DNA from: Rhodanobacter sp.
GTDB taxonomy: Bacteria > Pseudomonadota > Gammaproteobacteria > Xanthomonadales > Rhodanobacteraceae
NCBI GenBank assembly: GCA_031274955.1
Contig: JAISPQ010000243.1
Span: forward strand, 1 to 41,373
DNA length: 41,373 nucleotides
Reading direction: 5' to 3'
Every line of letters begins with the position of its first letter. The first letter of the stretch is position 1. Shown here in pieces: positions 24,144 to 34,365 of the stretch. Made by a program: the position numbers and the translations under genes. Below the pieces are notes generated by a model that was not told where the DNA came from, searched no databases, and was given only the letters and a program-made list of their open reading frames with translations.

Positions 24144-25178
24144 TCATGGCGGTAAAATCAGCATCGCATCGCCATAGGAGAAGAAGCGATAGCGTTCGCG
24201 CACCGCATGCCGGTAGGCATCGAGCATGAATTCGCGGCCTGCGAATGCACAAACCAGCATCAGCAGTGTCGATTCGGGCAGATGAAAGTTTGTGATCAGT
24301 GCGTCGATGCTTGCAATGCGATAGCCGGGAAAGATGAATATCTGCGTTTCGCCCGCGAACGGCGCGACGTTGCCGTCGCGCAACGCCGATTCCAGCGCGC
24401 GCACGACCGTGGTGCCGACCGCGATCACACGTCCGCCGCGCTTGCGCGTGCGGCGGATCTTCTCGACGAGTTCGGCGCCGACATTGAGCCACTCGTCATG
24501 CATGGTGTGGTCTTCAAGCCGCTCCACGCGCATCTTCTGGAACGTGCCCGCGCCCACATGCAAGGTGACGTAACCGAAGTCGATGCCGCGTTCGCACAAC
24601 ACCCGCAGCAGCGATTCGTCGAAATGTAGCCCAGCTGTCGGTGCGGCCACCGCGCCGGCTTCGCGCGCGAAAACGGTCTGGTAACGCTCGTCGTCCACCT
24701 CGCTCGCTTCACGCTCGATGTACGGCGGCAGCGGCATGCGCCCGAGCCGCACCAGCACTTTTTCCAGCGGTTCCACCGTTTCAAAACGCAGTTGGAAGAA
24801 CTCGCCGTCGCGGCCGAGCACGGTCACGGCAGTACCGTCGCCCAGCGCGATACACGCACCAGCGCGCGGTTTCTTACTGACACCCAGTTGCGCGCGCGCC
24901 TCGTGAGCGCCGGTCAGGCGTTCGATCAGGATTTCCACCGCGCCGCCGCTTTCCTTGCGACCGAACAAACGCGCCGGCAAGACGCGCGTATCGTTGAACA
25001 CGAGCAGGTCGCCCGGCTGCAAATAGCCGACCAGGTCTGTGAACTTGCGATCCTCGAAACGGCGCTCAACCGCATCGACGACGAGTAAACGGCTCGCCGA
25101 ACGCACGGCGAGCGGTGTCTGCGCGATCAGCTCAGGCGGGAGGTCGAAACGGAAATCGCTTTTCTTCAAGGCCGGCAC
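24144..25178 (-). CDS. queA: S-adenosylmethionine:tRNA ribosyltransferase-isomerase
   Basis: [97 protein letters not shown]. Start is GTG 25178 or TTG 25169, not ATG. Confidence 0.96.
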   Translation of the reverse strand: MPALKKSDFRFDLPPELIAQTPLAVRSASRLLVVDAVERRFEDRKFTDLVGYLQPGDLLVFNDTRVLPARLFGRKESGGAVEILIERLTGAHEARAQLGVSKKPRAGACIALGDGTAVTVLGRDGEFFQLRFETVEPLEKVLVRLGRMPLPPYIEREASEVDDERYQTVFAREAGAVAAPTAGLHFDESLLRVLCERGIDFGYVTLHVGAGTFQKMRVERLEDHTMHDEWLNVGAELVEKIRRTRKRGGRVIAVGTTVVRALESALRDGNVAPFAGETQIFIFPGYRIASIDALITNFHLPESTLLMLVCAFAGREFMLDAYRHAVRERYRFFSYGDAMLILPP

Positions 25179-25245
25179 GGTCGCGCATGAACCGCGGCAT
25201 TGTCGCATGCCTTGCCCGTCCTCCCAGCACGGGTGCCCAGCGGGT

Positions 25246-25473
25246 GTTAGCGTGAAAGAAGCCAGGAGCAGGGGAAGAAACGCCTCTCCCCCGCAAAAGC
25301 GCCCCCATACTTCGTCATTCCCGCGAAGACGGGACTGCGAAGGCATGGATGCCCAAACGAACGGCGCAGCCGGCCCGAAGCACGCGGGAACGACCAGTAG
25401 GATATGTTTTCGCAAGAACCTTCGAGCATTTCTTTCATCATCCTGGGCGGCGCATAGTCCACCATGACAGTTA
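25246..25473. repeat. Dispersed intergenic repeat, copy 1
   Basis: Shares the left motif GTTAGCGTGRAAGAAGCC and the right 39-mer TCATCATCCTRGGCGGCGCATAGTCCACCATGACRGTTA with 34159..34365. Confidence 0.75.
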
Positions 25474-26073
25474 GAGCCAGCCTTTCTGCCAGGCCAGACG
25501 CGCAGCCTCAATGCGGTTGCCGACGCCGAGTTTGCCGATCGCTTCAGACAGGTAATTGCGCACGGTGCCTTGCGACAGGCCCAGGCGCGCGGCGATACCA
25601 CCGGCTGAAAGCCCCTCGCCGGTCAAGCGCAACACCTGACGTTCGCGGTCGTTCAGCGGATCGACCTCACTCCAAGCCTCCACTGCAAGCTGCGGATCGA
25701 CCGCACGGCCGCCGCAATGCACTTTGCGCAAAGCCTCAGCCAGTTGTTCGGCTGGCGCGTCCTTGAGCAAATAGCCAGAAACGCCGGCTTCCAGCGCACG
25801 GCGCAGGAAGCCGGGTCGTGCGAACGTGGTGACGATCACCACCTTGCACGACAGTTCGTGGCGCTGCACGCGCTGCGCGAGTTCAAGGCCGGTGAGGTCG
25901 GGCATTTCGATGTCGGTGACGAGCAGGTCCGGTTTGAGCGATTGCAGGTAGCGCCACGCTTCTTCGCCATCGGCTGCGGTACCCACGACATCGATATCCG
26001 ATTCGAGCCGGAGCAGCGCCGCAAGCGCGCCGCACACCATGGCTTGGTCTTCGGCAAGCAGGACGCGAATCAT
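25471..26073 (-). CDS. NarL/LuxR-family response regulator (DesR-like)
   Basis: [95 protein letters not shown]. Confidence 0.93.
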   Translation of the reverse strand: MIRVLLAEDQAMVCGALAALLRLESDIDVVGTAADGEEAWRYLQSLKPDLLVTDIEMPDLTGLELAQRVQRHELSCKVVIVTTFARPGFLRRALEAGVSGYLLKDAPAEQLAEALRKVHCGGRAVDPQLAVEAWSEVDPLNDRERQVLRLTGEGLSAGGIAARLGLSQGTVRNYLSEAIGKLGVGNRIEAARLAWQKGWL

Positions 26074-26128
26074 CGGTACTGGAACATCCGGTTAGGGAGC
26101 GGGCTGATGGGAAATATTAGACAGGATT

Positions 26129-27346
26129 TCATGACTGGACCGCATCAGTCTGCGCCGCGTCACCCTCCGGCCGCAGCGGTACGCACGCGATCAAGCGCGT
26201 GCCCTGGCCGCATGCCGCGTGGATTTCGAGACGACCACCAAGTATTTGCAAGCGTTCGCGCATGCCGGCAAGGCCGTTGCCGAGCACGATGTCCGTACCA
26301 CACCCATCGTCGACGATCTCCATCCGCGCGGCTTCGCTGTCGAACGTCACCGTGACACGCACCTGCTTCGCCCGCGCATGGCGTTGGATATTCGTGACCG
26401 CTTCGCGCATCGTCAGTGCGAATACGGTCTCGATCTCGGACGACAAAGCAACATCGCCGAACGCGTAATCCAGCCGCACATCGCTGGACTCCAGCAACAA
26501 GCGCGCCGACGCCAGCTCGGCCGCAAGTCCGGCCATGCGAATGCCAGTGACCGCGCGCCGTACCTGGCCGAGCGCATCGCGCGCGACGCGCTCCACATCG
26601 CGGATTTCGCGACGCGCCGCCGGGAGATCGCAGTCGAACAGGCGTGCGGCCAATTCCGATTTCAGCGTGATCAGCGACAGCGTATGGCCGAGCAGGTCGT
26701 GCAGATCGCGGCCGATGCGTTCGCGTTCGGCGAGCGCGGCGAGCCGCCGTATTTCGTCGTGACTCCGCCTGAGTTCGGCCAAGTGCAGGAGCCGTTGGAG
26801 CTGTTCGCGATGGGTATAGCCGACCATCATGGTCGAGATCGACAGCAGCCCGATAATGCTCACACCCGCTACAAGATAACGCAGCGAAATGCCGAGCAGA
26901 AGAGCCTCGATCGCACACACCACCAGACCGGCGACGATCACCGCGCTGATCTGGCGCCAGGTTATGTCGCTCAATGGCAGGAAAGCCAACGCGTAGCCCA
27001 GATAGGTGTTATTCGCATAGCCGTTGAACGGCGTCAACACGAAACCGATCAGCGCGATCGCCGCCGCATAGAACAGCGCGCGGCGCCCGGCTTGGCGAAC
27101 CCCGTTGAAATACAAGGGCAGAAACACCACGATACTGACCAACGTGGCCGGTAACCACACCATCAGGGGCTGTATCAGCGGCTGCTCAAACCAGTTCAGG
27201 AACAGGAACAAGAGATACATCTGGCTCCACAACGGCCCCCAGCGGAGTTCGTCGAAACGTGGCGTGAAAAAGTCGCGCACGCGCGACCGCCAGCTTAGGG
27301 AGCGCGCGCCCGGTTCCTGTGGATGGATGTCGGTGCCGGAGTTCAT
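26129..27346 (-). CDS. Membrane sensor histidine kinase (DesK/HisKA_3-like)
   Basis: Multiple TM helices, ERERIGRDLHDLLGHTLSLITLKSELA, C-terminal ATPase motifs MREAVTNIQRHA.., IVDDGCGTDIVLGNGLAGMRERLQILGG. Confidence 0.93.
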   Translation of the reverse strand: MNSGTDIHPQEPGARSLSWRSRVRDFFTPRFDELRWGPLWSQMYLLFLFLNWFEQPLIQPLMVWLPATLVSIVVFLPLYFNGVRQAGRRALFYAAAIALIGFVLTPFNGYANNTYLGYALAFLPLSDITWRQISAVIVAGLVVCAIEALLLGISLRYLVAGVSIIGLLSISTMMVGYTHREQLQRLLHLAELRRSHDEIRRLAALAERERIGRDLHDLLGHTLSLITLKSELAARLFDCDLPAARREIRDVERVARDALGQVRRAVTGIRMAGLAAELASARLLLESSDVRLDYAFGDVALSSEIETVFALTMREAVTNIQRHARAKQVRVTVTFDSEAARMEIVDDGCGTDIVLGNGLAGMRERLQILGGRLEIHAACGQGTRLIACVPLRPEGDAAQTDAVQS

Positions 27347-27611
27347 GGGGGCGGTGTGTGAATGGCCGATACCGCGATCATGGGGATCATGCTAAACACG
27401 ACGATGCCACGGCGCGGTGGGCCATCGCCTGCTGGAATGTATCCGAAGCCGTAACATTCATAATCTCCTCCGCCGAACAAAAAGCCGTGATGTTGCCGTA
27501 TAGCTTGCAAACGCCATCCAACGCAGCCACGTTCTTGGACTACTTGTGCATGGAGTTGCTCCCGGAAATACTCAAGACGCCACTTTAGGCGGTCGGCAGG
27601 AATTACCCCAG

Positions 27612-27646
27612 TGACAAGTGTCAAGTATCACGGGTGACATTTGTCA
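27612..27646. promoter_or_regulatory. Two perfect palindromes TGACA-N2-TGTCA
   Basis: TGACAAGTGTCA at 27612-27623 and TGACATTTGTCA at 27635-27646, in the divergent kinase/aminotransferase spacer. Confidence 0.6.
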
Positions 27647-27809
27647 TACGGCCCGACGGTGCTTCTGCGCCACTGCACGGAGTACTGCGAAAAAAGTTCA
27701 CCGTGATAGATTCGCCGCTCGGCATTTTTTCCCACACCCATCAACCGTTTGATGACGCCATACCCCCCCTGGGATGGATGGGTATGCGTCGTTTTCGGGG
27801 GAGGTATCG

Positions 27810-29318
27810 ATGAACCCAAGGCTGGCCAAACTGAAGGAAATGCGCCAGTGTGGCGGCGCCGTTCGCACGACAGGCTTGGCCGACGCGCTGATCGAGCGGT
27901 TTCTGCAACACGATCCCGCGCTGGCCGAAGCGATCGACGCGGCTTATGTCGCGCATCTTGCGCTGCGCTCCTACATGGCAGACGTGTTGCCTCTGGATGA
28001 GGCCACGCAAATCGCACACGTGCAAGCGGATTTCCTCAACTTCTATCCCGCCGACGGCATCAATCCCTATGTCGCGCTGGCCGCGCGTGGTCCGTGGCTG
28101 GTCACGCTCAAGGGCGCGATTGTCTACGATGCCGGCGGTTACGGCATGCTCGGTCTGGGGCATACACCGCAATCGGTCCTCGACGTGCTGGGCCGTCCGC
28201 AAGTGATGGCCAACGTGACGACACCCAGCCTTACACAACTCAGGTTCGGCAAGGCGCTCAAGCAGGAAATCGGCCGCAGCCGCGGCGGGTGCCCGTATGT
28301 GAAGTTCATGTGCCTCAACTCGGGTTCCGAAGCGGTATCGCTCGCGGCGCGCATCATCGATATCAACGCGAAACTGATGACCGATCCGGGCGCGCGCCAT
28401 GCCGACCGCACGATCAAGCGCGTGGTGGTGAAGGGCGCGTTCCATGGCCGCACGCAAGCGCCGGCGCTGTATTCGGATTCCTCGCGCACGATGTATGTGC
28501 AGCATCTGGCCAGTTTCCGCAACGAACAGAGCCTGTTGACCGTCATCCCTTATGACACCGCGCAACTCATGCGGATTTTCACCGACGCCGAGTGCAACGG
28601 ATGGTTCATCGAAGCGGTGTTCATCGAGCCGGTCATGGGTGAAGGCGACCCGGGCCGCGGCGTAACGCCGGAGTTCTACGCCACCGCGCGCGCGCTCACC
28701 ACGACACACGGCAGTATGCTGCTGATCGATTCGATTCAGGCCGGCCTGCGCGCGCATGGCGTGCTGTCGATCGTGGACTATCCGGGTTTTGAGCAGTTCG
28801 AAGCACCGGACATGGAGGCCTATTCAAAGGCACTCAATGCCGGCCAGTATCCACTGTCGGTGTTGGCGGTGACCGACCGCGCCGCGCGGATCTACAAGGA
28901 AGGCATCTACGGCAACACGATGACCGCCAACCCGCGCGCGCTGGATGTCGGCTGCGCCGTGCTATCCGCGCTCACGCCGGAAATCCGCCAGAACATCCGC
29001 ACCCGCGGCCACGAGTTCATCACCAAACTCGAAAAGCTCAAGGCCGACCTGCCCGGCTACATCAACAAAGTACAAGGCACCGGATTGCTGCTCTCGTGCG
29101 AACTGGCGCCCCAGTTCCCGTGTTACGGCGCCGGCAGTATCGAGGAATGGCTGCGCGAACATGGTTATGGCGTGATCCACGGTGGTGCGAACTCGCTGCG
29201 TTTTACCCCGCACTTGGCGATCTGCGCGGAAGAAGTGGACCTGCTCGTCGAAGGCATCCGCCGCGCCCTGCTCGAAGGTCCGCGCAAGCCGCAAGCCGTA
29301 CATGCTGTGGCAGCCTAA
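27810..29318 (+). CDS. Class III (PLP-dependent) aminotransferase
   Basis: ORF 27774..29318; ATG 27810 after GGGGGAGG. FMCLNSGSEAVSLAARI..KGAFHGRTQAPALYSDS..EAVFIEPVMGEGD..LLIDSIQAGLRAHG..GNTMTANPRALDVG. Confidence 0.88.
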   Translation: MNPRLAKLKEMRQCGGAVRTTGLADALIERFLQHDPALAEAIDAAYVAHLALRSYMADVLPLDEATQIAHVQADFLNFYPADGINPYVALAARGPWLVTLKGAIVYDAGGYGMLGLGHTPQSVLDVLGRPQVMANVTTPSLTQLRFGKALKQEIGRSRGGCPYVKFMCLNSGSEAVSLAARIIDINAKLMTDPGARHADRTIKRVVVKGAFHGRTQAPALYSDSSRTMYVQHLASFRNEQSLLTVIPYDTAQLMRIFTDAECNGWFIEAVFIEPVMGEGDPGRGVTPEFYATARALTTTHGSMLLIDSIQAGLRAHGVLSIVDYPGFEQFEAPDMEAYSKALNAGQYPLSVLAVTDRAARIYKEGIYGNTMTANPRALDVGCAVLSALTPEIRQNIRTRGHEFITKLEKLKADLPGYINKVQGTGLLLSCELAPQFPCYGAGSIEEWLREHGYGVIHGGANSLRFTPHLAICAEEVDLLVEGIRRALLEGPRKPQAVHAVAA

Positions 29319-29370
29319 CCCGCCTTCACGGATTCGCCCGAGGTATTGGCAGGGCTTGTTGCCGATTATG

Positions 29371-31899
29371 TCAATCTGGACCGTCTTCGGCGTCGCTCGC
29401 CAATTCGGCGTGTTTTTCGGGGGTGAGTTTGAGGATACCGTGGCGGATCTCGCGGCTGAGGATCACGCGCGCATCGTAGGCGACTTTCGGCAGCGCGGCG
29501 TCGAACTCGAGTTTTCCGTTCGCGATCCATATGGCGCGGCGCTCGCGCAGCTTCTGGATGAAACCGCGGAACAGTGATTTATCGAAGAACTCCGGCGCAT
29601 TGAGTGCGTGCAACAGCGAAAGGCGCTGCGCGGTGAGCCAGCACAGGTTTTCCAGTTCACTGATGGTCAGCGTACCCGAACCGTTCTTCACCAACAGCTC
29701 GAGGCCGATGTAATAGCGTTCGATTGCGGGCAGCAGGGTGTTTGCCAACGTGCGCAGACAGAAAGCGGTATCGCTCTGGCCAGGGCCGCGTTCCACAATG
29801 CGGCCACTGGCATTGACATCGAGTATCCGCCGATCGACGAAGAAATCGATCGTCTGCTGGATATGTTCGCCGAATTCCTCGTTGCCCCACGGCAGGAACA
29901 GTTCGGCCTGCACGAACGGGTACACGAGGTGGCCCAGACGCTGAATCGTCGCGCGCGCCATGCGCCGGTTGTTGAGGAAGCAACAGGCCACCCATGAGGC
30001 CGTCGCGAACAGGTGCAATACGTTGTTGCGGAAATAGCTGAGCAATACACCTTGTTTCGCGTCCACGGTCAGCACGTCGCCCAGCGGATGTGCAACACGG
30101 CGTATCCACTGCATGGTTTCGCCGTAGGCGATGATCTGTGCGCTATCCAGCGGTGTCACCGTGACACGGTCGGAATAGGGCAGCGTGGCGAGCAGGTGCT
30201 TGCACAGATCGATCTGTGCCACGAGATCGGCTTCGGCCATCGCATGCTTGGGCGTGGCCAGCAGGGCGACTGCCAGTAGATTGATCGGATTGACATGCGC
30301 GGCACGGTTGATGTTGACGAGAATACGCTCGGCCAGCGTATCCACTGCGGTCCTGAGCCATGCGGGTTTGACCCCCGGATCGGTGATCGCTTCCCGCCAG
30401 CCCGGCGCGGCTTCGTCGAGCAACGGTTGCAGGAACACGGTCTCGCCGAAATTCAGCGTCACCGAACCATAGTTGCGGCGCAGTGCGCCGAGGCTGCGGA
30501 TCAGGCCGCTCCAGGATTCCTTCTCCTTGGGTTTGCCGGAAAGCTCGCCGATGTAGGACTCGCCTTCCATGATCTTCTCGTAGCCGATGTACACCGGCTG
30601 GAACACCACCGGTCGATGCGGCTGACGCAGGAAGCTGCGTATGGTCATCGACAGCAGGCCGCCGAGCGGCGGCAGTATGCGCCCGGTGCGCGAACGACCG
30701 CCTTCGATGAAGTACATCATCGAGATGCCGCGCGCGAAAAGCTGGCTCATGTATTCGCGGAACACCACCGAGTAGAACGGATCGCTGAAACTGCGGCGCA
30801 GGAAGAACGCGCCGCCACGCCGCAGCAGCGAGCCGATCAGCGGCAGATTCAGGTTCACGCCAGCAGCGCTGTGCGGCACGGCGAAGCCGTTGAGATAGAG
30901 CATATGCGGTACCAAAGCATCGTCGGTTGTGCTGCGATGGCAGGGCACGAAGATCACTTCGTGGCCCGGCGCGACTTCGCGCAGTTTCTCGAAATGATGG
31001 ATGTCGATGCTGCGATAGAGCTTGCTCCACAGTCCGACGAGCAGGAACGAGACGGAGCGCACCACCAGATGCGATTGATCCGCGGCGATTTCCCAGGCGA
31101 ACGCGCGAGCTTTCGCCACGGCTTTGGCACGGTCGATGTTTTCCTTGCCGGCGTTGGCATCGATCGCGGCCTGTACCGGCGCGGCATTGACCACGCTATT
31201 GATGAGCGTGCGCCGGTGCGACAGGTCGGGGCCGATCACCGTCGCACGAATGCGCTGGAAGTGTGTGCGCAGGATGCGCTGCAATTTGCGTACGCTGCGT
31301 TCGGGATCGCTCTGGCCGGCCAGCACATCGCGCAGTGATACGGGCGAGGCGAATTGCACGTAGGTGTCGCGGCCGTTGAGCATGAGTGCAAGCAGACGGC
31401 GGAAACGTCCGACCATGCCCCAATTTTCGGAAAACAACACGCTGAACCAGCCCGATTTGCGCGCGGGCGCACGGCCGACGAAGATCGACACCGGCACGAT
31501 GCGCACATCCTTGTCGGGATCGGTATGCAACCTGCTCGCCAGCAAGCTCAGCGTCCGCGAATGCAACGGATACGGTAAACGGCTGAACAGACGCGGGCGC
31601 CGCGTTAGCGCCACGACGGCGCGGTGCCGCTTCGACGGCAGGCGAGCGTCCGCCATCAAGGGTGAAGGCAATCCGGCTTCGCGGCAGGCGCGCTCAAGAA
31701 TCAGTTCATCGGAAAGGCCGTAACGTTCGACGACATAGAGCGTCGGCCGCGGATCGTCCGGCAGCAGATCGCACACGTTTTCCGGCGTGCGGTAAATGCG
31801 CACCCATGGCCGCAGCACCACGCCGAGCATGTCGAACCAGATATGCCTGTGCGCGGCTGTGGGAGCGCGTGATGCCGGAAGTGGATCGTTCATAACCAC
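29371..31899 (-). CDS. plsB: Glycerol-3-phosphate 1-O-acyltransferase
   Basis: 842 aa; VIFVPCHRSTTDDALVPHMLYLNGFAVPHSAAGVNLNLPLIGSLLRRGGAFFLRRSF..MMYFIEGGRSRTGRILPPLGGLLSM..PVVFQPVYIGYEKIMEGESYIGELSG. Confidence 0.97.
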   Translation of the reverse strand: MVMNDPLPASRAPTAAHRHIWFDMLGVVLRPWVRIYRTPENVCDLLPDDPRPTLYVVERYGLSDELILERACREAGLPSPLMADARLPSKRHRAVVALTRRPRLFSRLPYPLHSRTLSLLASRLHTDPDKDVRIVPVSIFVGRAPARKSGWFSVLFSENWGMVGRFRRLLALMLNGRDTYVQFASPVSLRDVLAGQSDPERSVRKLQRILRTHFQRIRATVIGPDLSHRRTLINSVVNAAPVQAAIDANAGKENIDRAKAVAKARAFAWEIAADQSHLVVRSVSFLLVGLWSKLYRSIDIHHFEKLREVAPGHEVIFVPCHRSTTDDALVPHMLYLNGFAVPHSAAGVNLNLPLIGSLLRRGGAFFLRRSFSDPFYSVVFREYMSQLFARGISMMYFIEGGRSRTGRILPPLGGLLSMTIRSFLRQPHRPVVFQPVYIGYEKIMEGESYIGELSGKPKEKESWSGLIRSLGALRRNYGSVTLNFGETVFLQPLLDEAAPGWREAITDPGVKPAWLRTAVDTLAERILVNINRAAHVNPINLLAVALLATPKHAMAEADLVAQIDLCKHLLATLPYSDRVTVTPLDSAQIIAYGETMQWIRRVAHPLGDVLTVDAKQGVLLSYFRNNVLHLFATASWVACCFLNNRRMARATIQRLGHLVYPFVQAELFLPWGNEEFGEHIQQTIDFFVDRRILDVNASGRIVERGPGQSDTAFCLRTLANTLLPAIERYYIGLELLVKNGSGTLTISELENLCWLTAQRLSLLHALNAPEFFDKSLFRGFIQKLRERRAIWIANGKLEFDAALPKVAYDARVILSREIRHGILKLTPEKHAELASDAEDGPD

Positions 31900-31954
31900 A
31901 CTGTGTAGTGCAGCGCACTCCGTTACGGGAGCGCGCGCGGTGGAACCCTCTCAA

Positions 31955-31985
31955 CCCTCTCCCACCGCCAAGGGTGGGAAGAGGG
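31955..31985 (-). terminator. GC-rich hairpin downstream of the lipoprotein gene
   Basis: CCCTCTCCCACC-GCCAAG-GGTGGGAAGAGGG. Confidence 0.5.
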
Positions 31986-32004
31986 CACTTCCTTGAGCCG
32001 GTAT

Positions 32005-32964
32005 TCAGTTCTTCTTCGCCGCGGAATCGGTTGCTGGCGCAGCGCCCGGTGGGGGGGTGGAGGGCGCCTGCGTCGTATCGGCCGCCGTTTTTTTGTAGGC
32101 GTCGACGATATCCTTGCTGTACCAGCGGCCATCGATGTTCATCATCTGGCTGGCCTCCACGGATATCGGCGCGCCGAGCAGCGCGTAGCTTATCTTCACT
32201 TTGGCCGCCTTGCCGTCGTTGGCGATGACTTCCGGTTTCACCGAGTCGAGGACCTGATCGATGGACAAACCGTATACGTTGAGCGCATCGCGGACCGCGA
32301 GATAGGCGATGCGTGCCTTCTGTATGGACTGCTCGAAGCTCAGCGCATGCACCTCATCGAGCGTTTTGAGGTTCATGTCACGCGCCGCCTTGACGAGGAT
32401 CGCGAGCACCTGCTTGACCAAATCCGGATCGGTGAAGCGCGTCTTCTGCGCCCAAGCGCCCAAGGCATTGACCACGGTCATCGCCTGCTGCTTGTCCACG
32501 TCGGACAATTCTTTGTTCTGCTGGATCGTGCTCTGCATCCAGCTCGTGCCCATCGCGACATACATCGGAATCTGTTGTTGATACTGCGCGTCGAACTGCT
32601 TGAGCTGCGGCTCGATCTGCGCATAGAGCTTCTGCTCCGCATCCGGTGCGGTCAACTCATTCATCGTTTCGGCGAACTTCTGACGATCCGCGTCAGTGAT
32701 TGGTTTCTCATTGTGTTCACGCGCCCAGTCGGCCTTGAATTGCTCGAACACCGCCGGTGGCATCGCGTTCTGCAGCAGGCCGGCGATATCGCCCTGCTTG
32801 AGCAACTCGATCCACTTGCGAATCGCCGCATCGGGCGTCGCCGCCACCGCGGCCGTCGGCGGTGCAGCCGCGGGCGGCTGGTTGTCGCCGCAAGCGGCGA
32901 CGAAAACGAGCAGTGTTACCGTGAACGCAGCGCGAAATATGGATTTGTACAGACTCCTGGACAT
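32005..32964 (-). CDS. Putative lipoprotein of unknown function
   Basis: MSRSLYKSIFRAAFTVTLLVFVAAC-GDNQ lipobox; Ala/Gln-rich soluble body. Confidence 0.8.
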   Translation of the reverse strand: MSRSLYKSIFRAAFTVTLLVFVAACGDNQPPAAAPPTAAVAATPDAAIRKWIELLKQGDIAGLLQNAMPPAVFEQFKADWAREHNEKPITDADRQKFAETMNELTAPDAEQKLYAQIEPQLKQFDAQYQQQIPMYVAMGTSWMQSTIQQNKELSDVDKQQAMTVVNALGAWAQKTRFTDPDLVKQVLAILVKAARDMNLKTLDEVHALSFEQSIQKARIAYLAVRDALNVYGLSIDQVLDSVKPEVIANDGKAAKVKISYALLGAPISVEASQMMNIDGRWYSKDIVDAYKKTAADTTQAPSTPPPGAAPATDSAAKKN

Positions 32965-33347
32965 CAGAATTCCCCGAGGATGAAAGTTAAGGAATGCAGA
33001 CTGTAGCAGCGCATCTGCCGGGCAACCACTAGCGGAAGTCGTTGGTCGTGTATCGTATGTAGGCATCATTCAGGAAGGATTCGGTTCCTTATCCGGTGAA
33101 ACTCAATAAATCTCACCCTGCTCAACAAATACAATACTAATTAAATGTCGGGCACAGATATAAAATCATTCTTTTATTTATATATTAAACATCAGAAATA
33201 TAAAATCATACCTCCCATAAAGATGCGAATTTTATTCAATATGAGCATAACCGATGACTTCGTAAGTATCTTCATTCTTTATAACACACATCACATTCCA
33301 GCGATTATTGCTACCATACCCCGGTTCTCTTCGTGCAAGGCGGCGCC

Positions 33348-34154
33348 ATGACAGCTCTCAGCGTCAACCTCAACAAGATCGCGGTGCTGCGCAATTCGCG
33401 CGGCCATGATAGTCCCGATCCCGTAGCCGCCGCGCGCGTCGCGATCGCCGCTGGCTGCCAGGGCATCACCGTGCATCCGCGACCAGATCAGCGGCATATC
33501 CGCGTTGATGATGTTTCCCGCATTGCGCAGACTTTGCTTTCACTGAATAGTGCGGCCAAGGACGACCGATCTTGCTCTTCGCGCTCAGCGACGAGCGCAC
33601 ACGCCATTGAATACAATATCGAGGGCAATCCGTTTGCACCCGCGCGTGGGAGCTATCCGGGCTTCATCGAACTGGTGCGCCGTGCGCGCCCAGCCCAGGC
33701 AACGCTGGTCCCCGACGATGACGCACAGATCACCTCTGATCATGGTTTCGATCTGACACGTGACGCCGCACGTCTGGCGCCGCCGGTGCGCGAGTTGAAG
33801 TCGCTGGGCTGCCGCGTGAGTTTGTTCGTGGACGCTGGCGCAGCGGATATCGAGTGCGCCGCGCAGATCGGTGCGGATCGCATCGAAATCTATACGGAAC
33901 CTTACGCGAAAGCATATGCAAACGGCGACCATGCGCGCGCACTGGAAGCCTGCGTGCACACAGCCGAACGCGCACGCGCCTGCGGGCTAGGCGTGAACGC
34001 CGGGCATGACTTGGATCAGCGCAATCTCGGCGCGCTCAAGCGCGCGATTCCGTTCCTCGCCGAAGTATCGATCGGACACGCGCTGATCAGCGAGGCGATC
34101 TACGCCGGCCTTGCCGCCACAGTACACAACTATCTGGCGATACTCGCCAACTGA
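33348..34154 (+). CDS. pdxJ: Pyridoxine 5'-phosphate synthase
   Basis: [94 protein letters not shown]. Confidence 0.96.
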   Translation: MTALSVNLNKIAVLRNSRGHDSPDPVAAARVAIAAGCQGITVHPRPDQRHIRVDDVSRIAQTLLSLNSAAKDDRSCSSRSATSAHAIEYNIEGNPFAPARGSYPGFIELVRRARPAQATLVPDDDAQITSDHGFDLTRDAARLAPPVRELKSLGCRVSLFVDAGAADIECAAQIGADRIEIYTEPYAKAYANGDHARALEACVHTAERARACGLGVNAGHDLDQRNLGALKRAIPFLAEVSIGHALISEAIYAGLAATVHNYLAILAN

Positions 34155-34158
34155 CAGC

Positions 34159-34365
34159 GTTAGCGTGGAAGAAGCCGGGTCGAGGGAGCACAATCCACTC
34201 CATCGGTCATTCTGCGTGTAGCGGAGCGAAGCTCCGCGTGTCATTCTGCGCGAAGTCGCAGAACGCACAATCCAAGTCTGTATGGATTCTGCGGCCGCGC
34301 AGAATGACAGGTGGAGATGCGTTTTTTCATCATCCTAGGCGGCGCATAGTCCACCATGACGGTTA
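34159..34365. repeat. Dispersed intergenic repeat, copy 2
   Basis: Same left and right boundary motifs as 25246..25473 but a different centre; contains GCGGAGCGAAGCTCCGC and ATTCTGCGGCCGCGCAGAAT inverted repeats. Confidence 0.75.
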
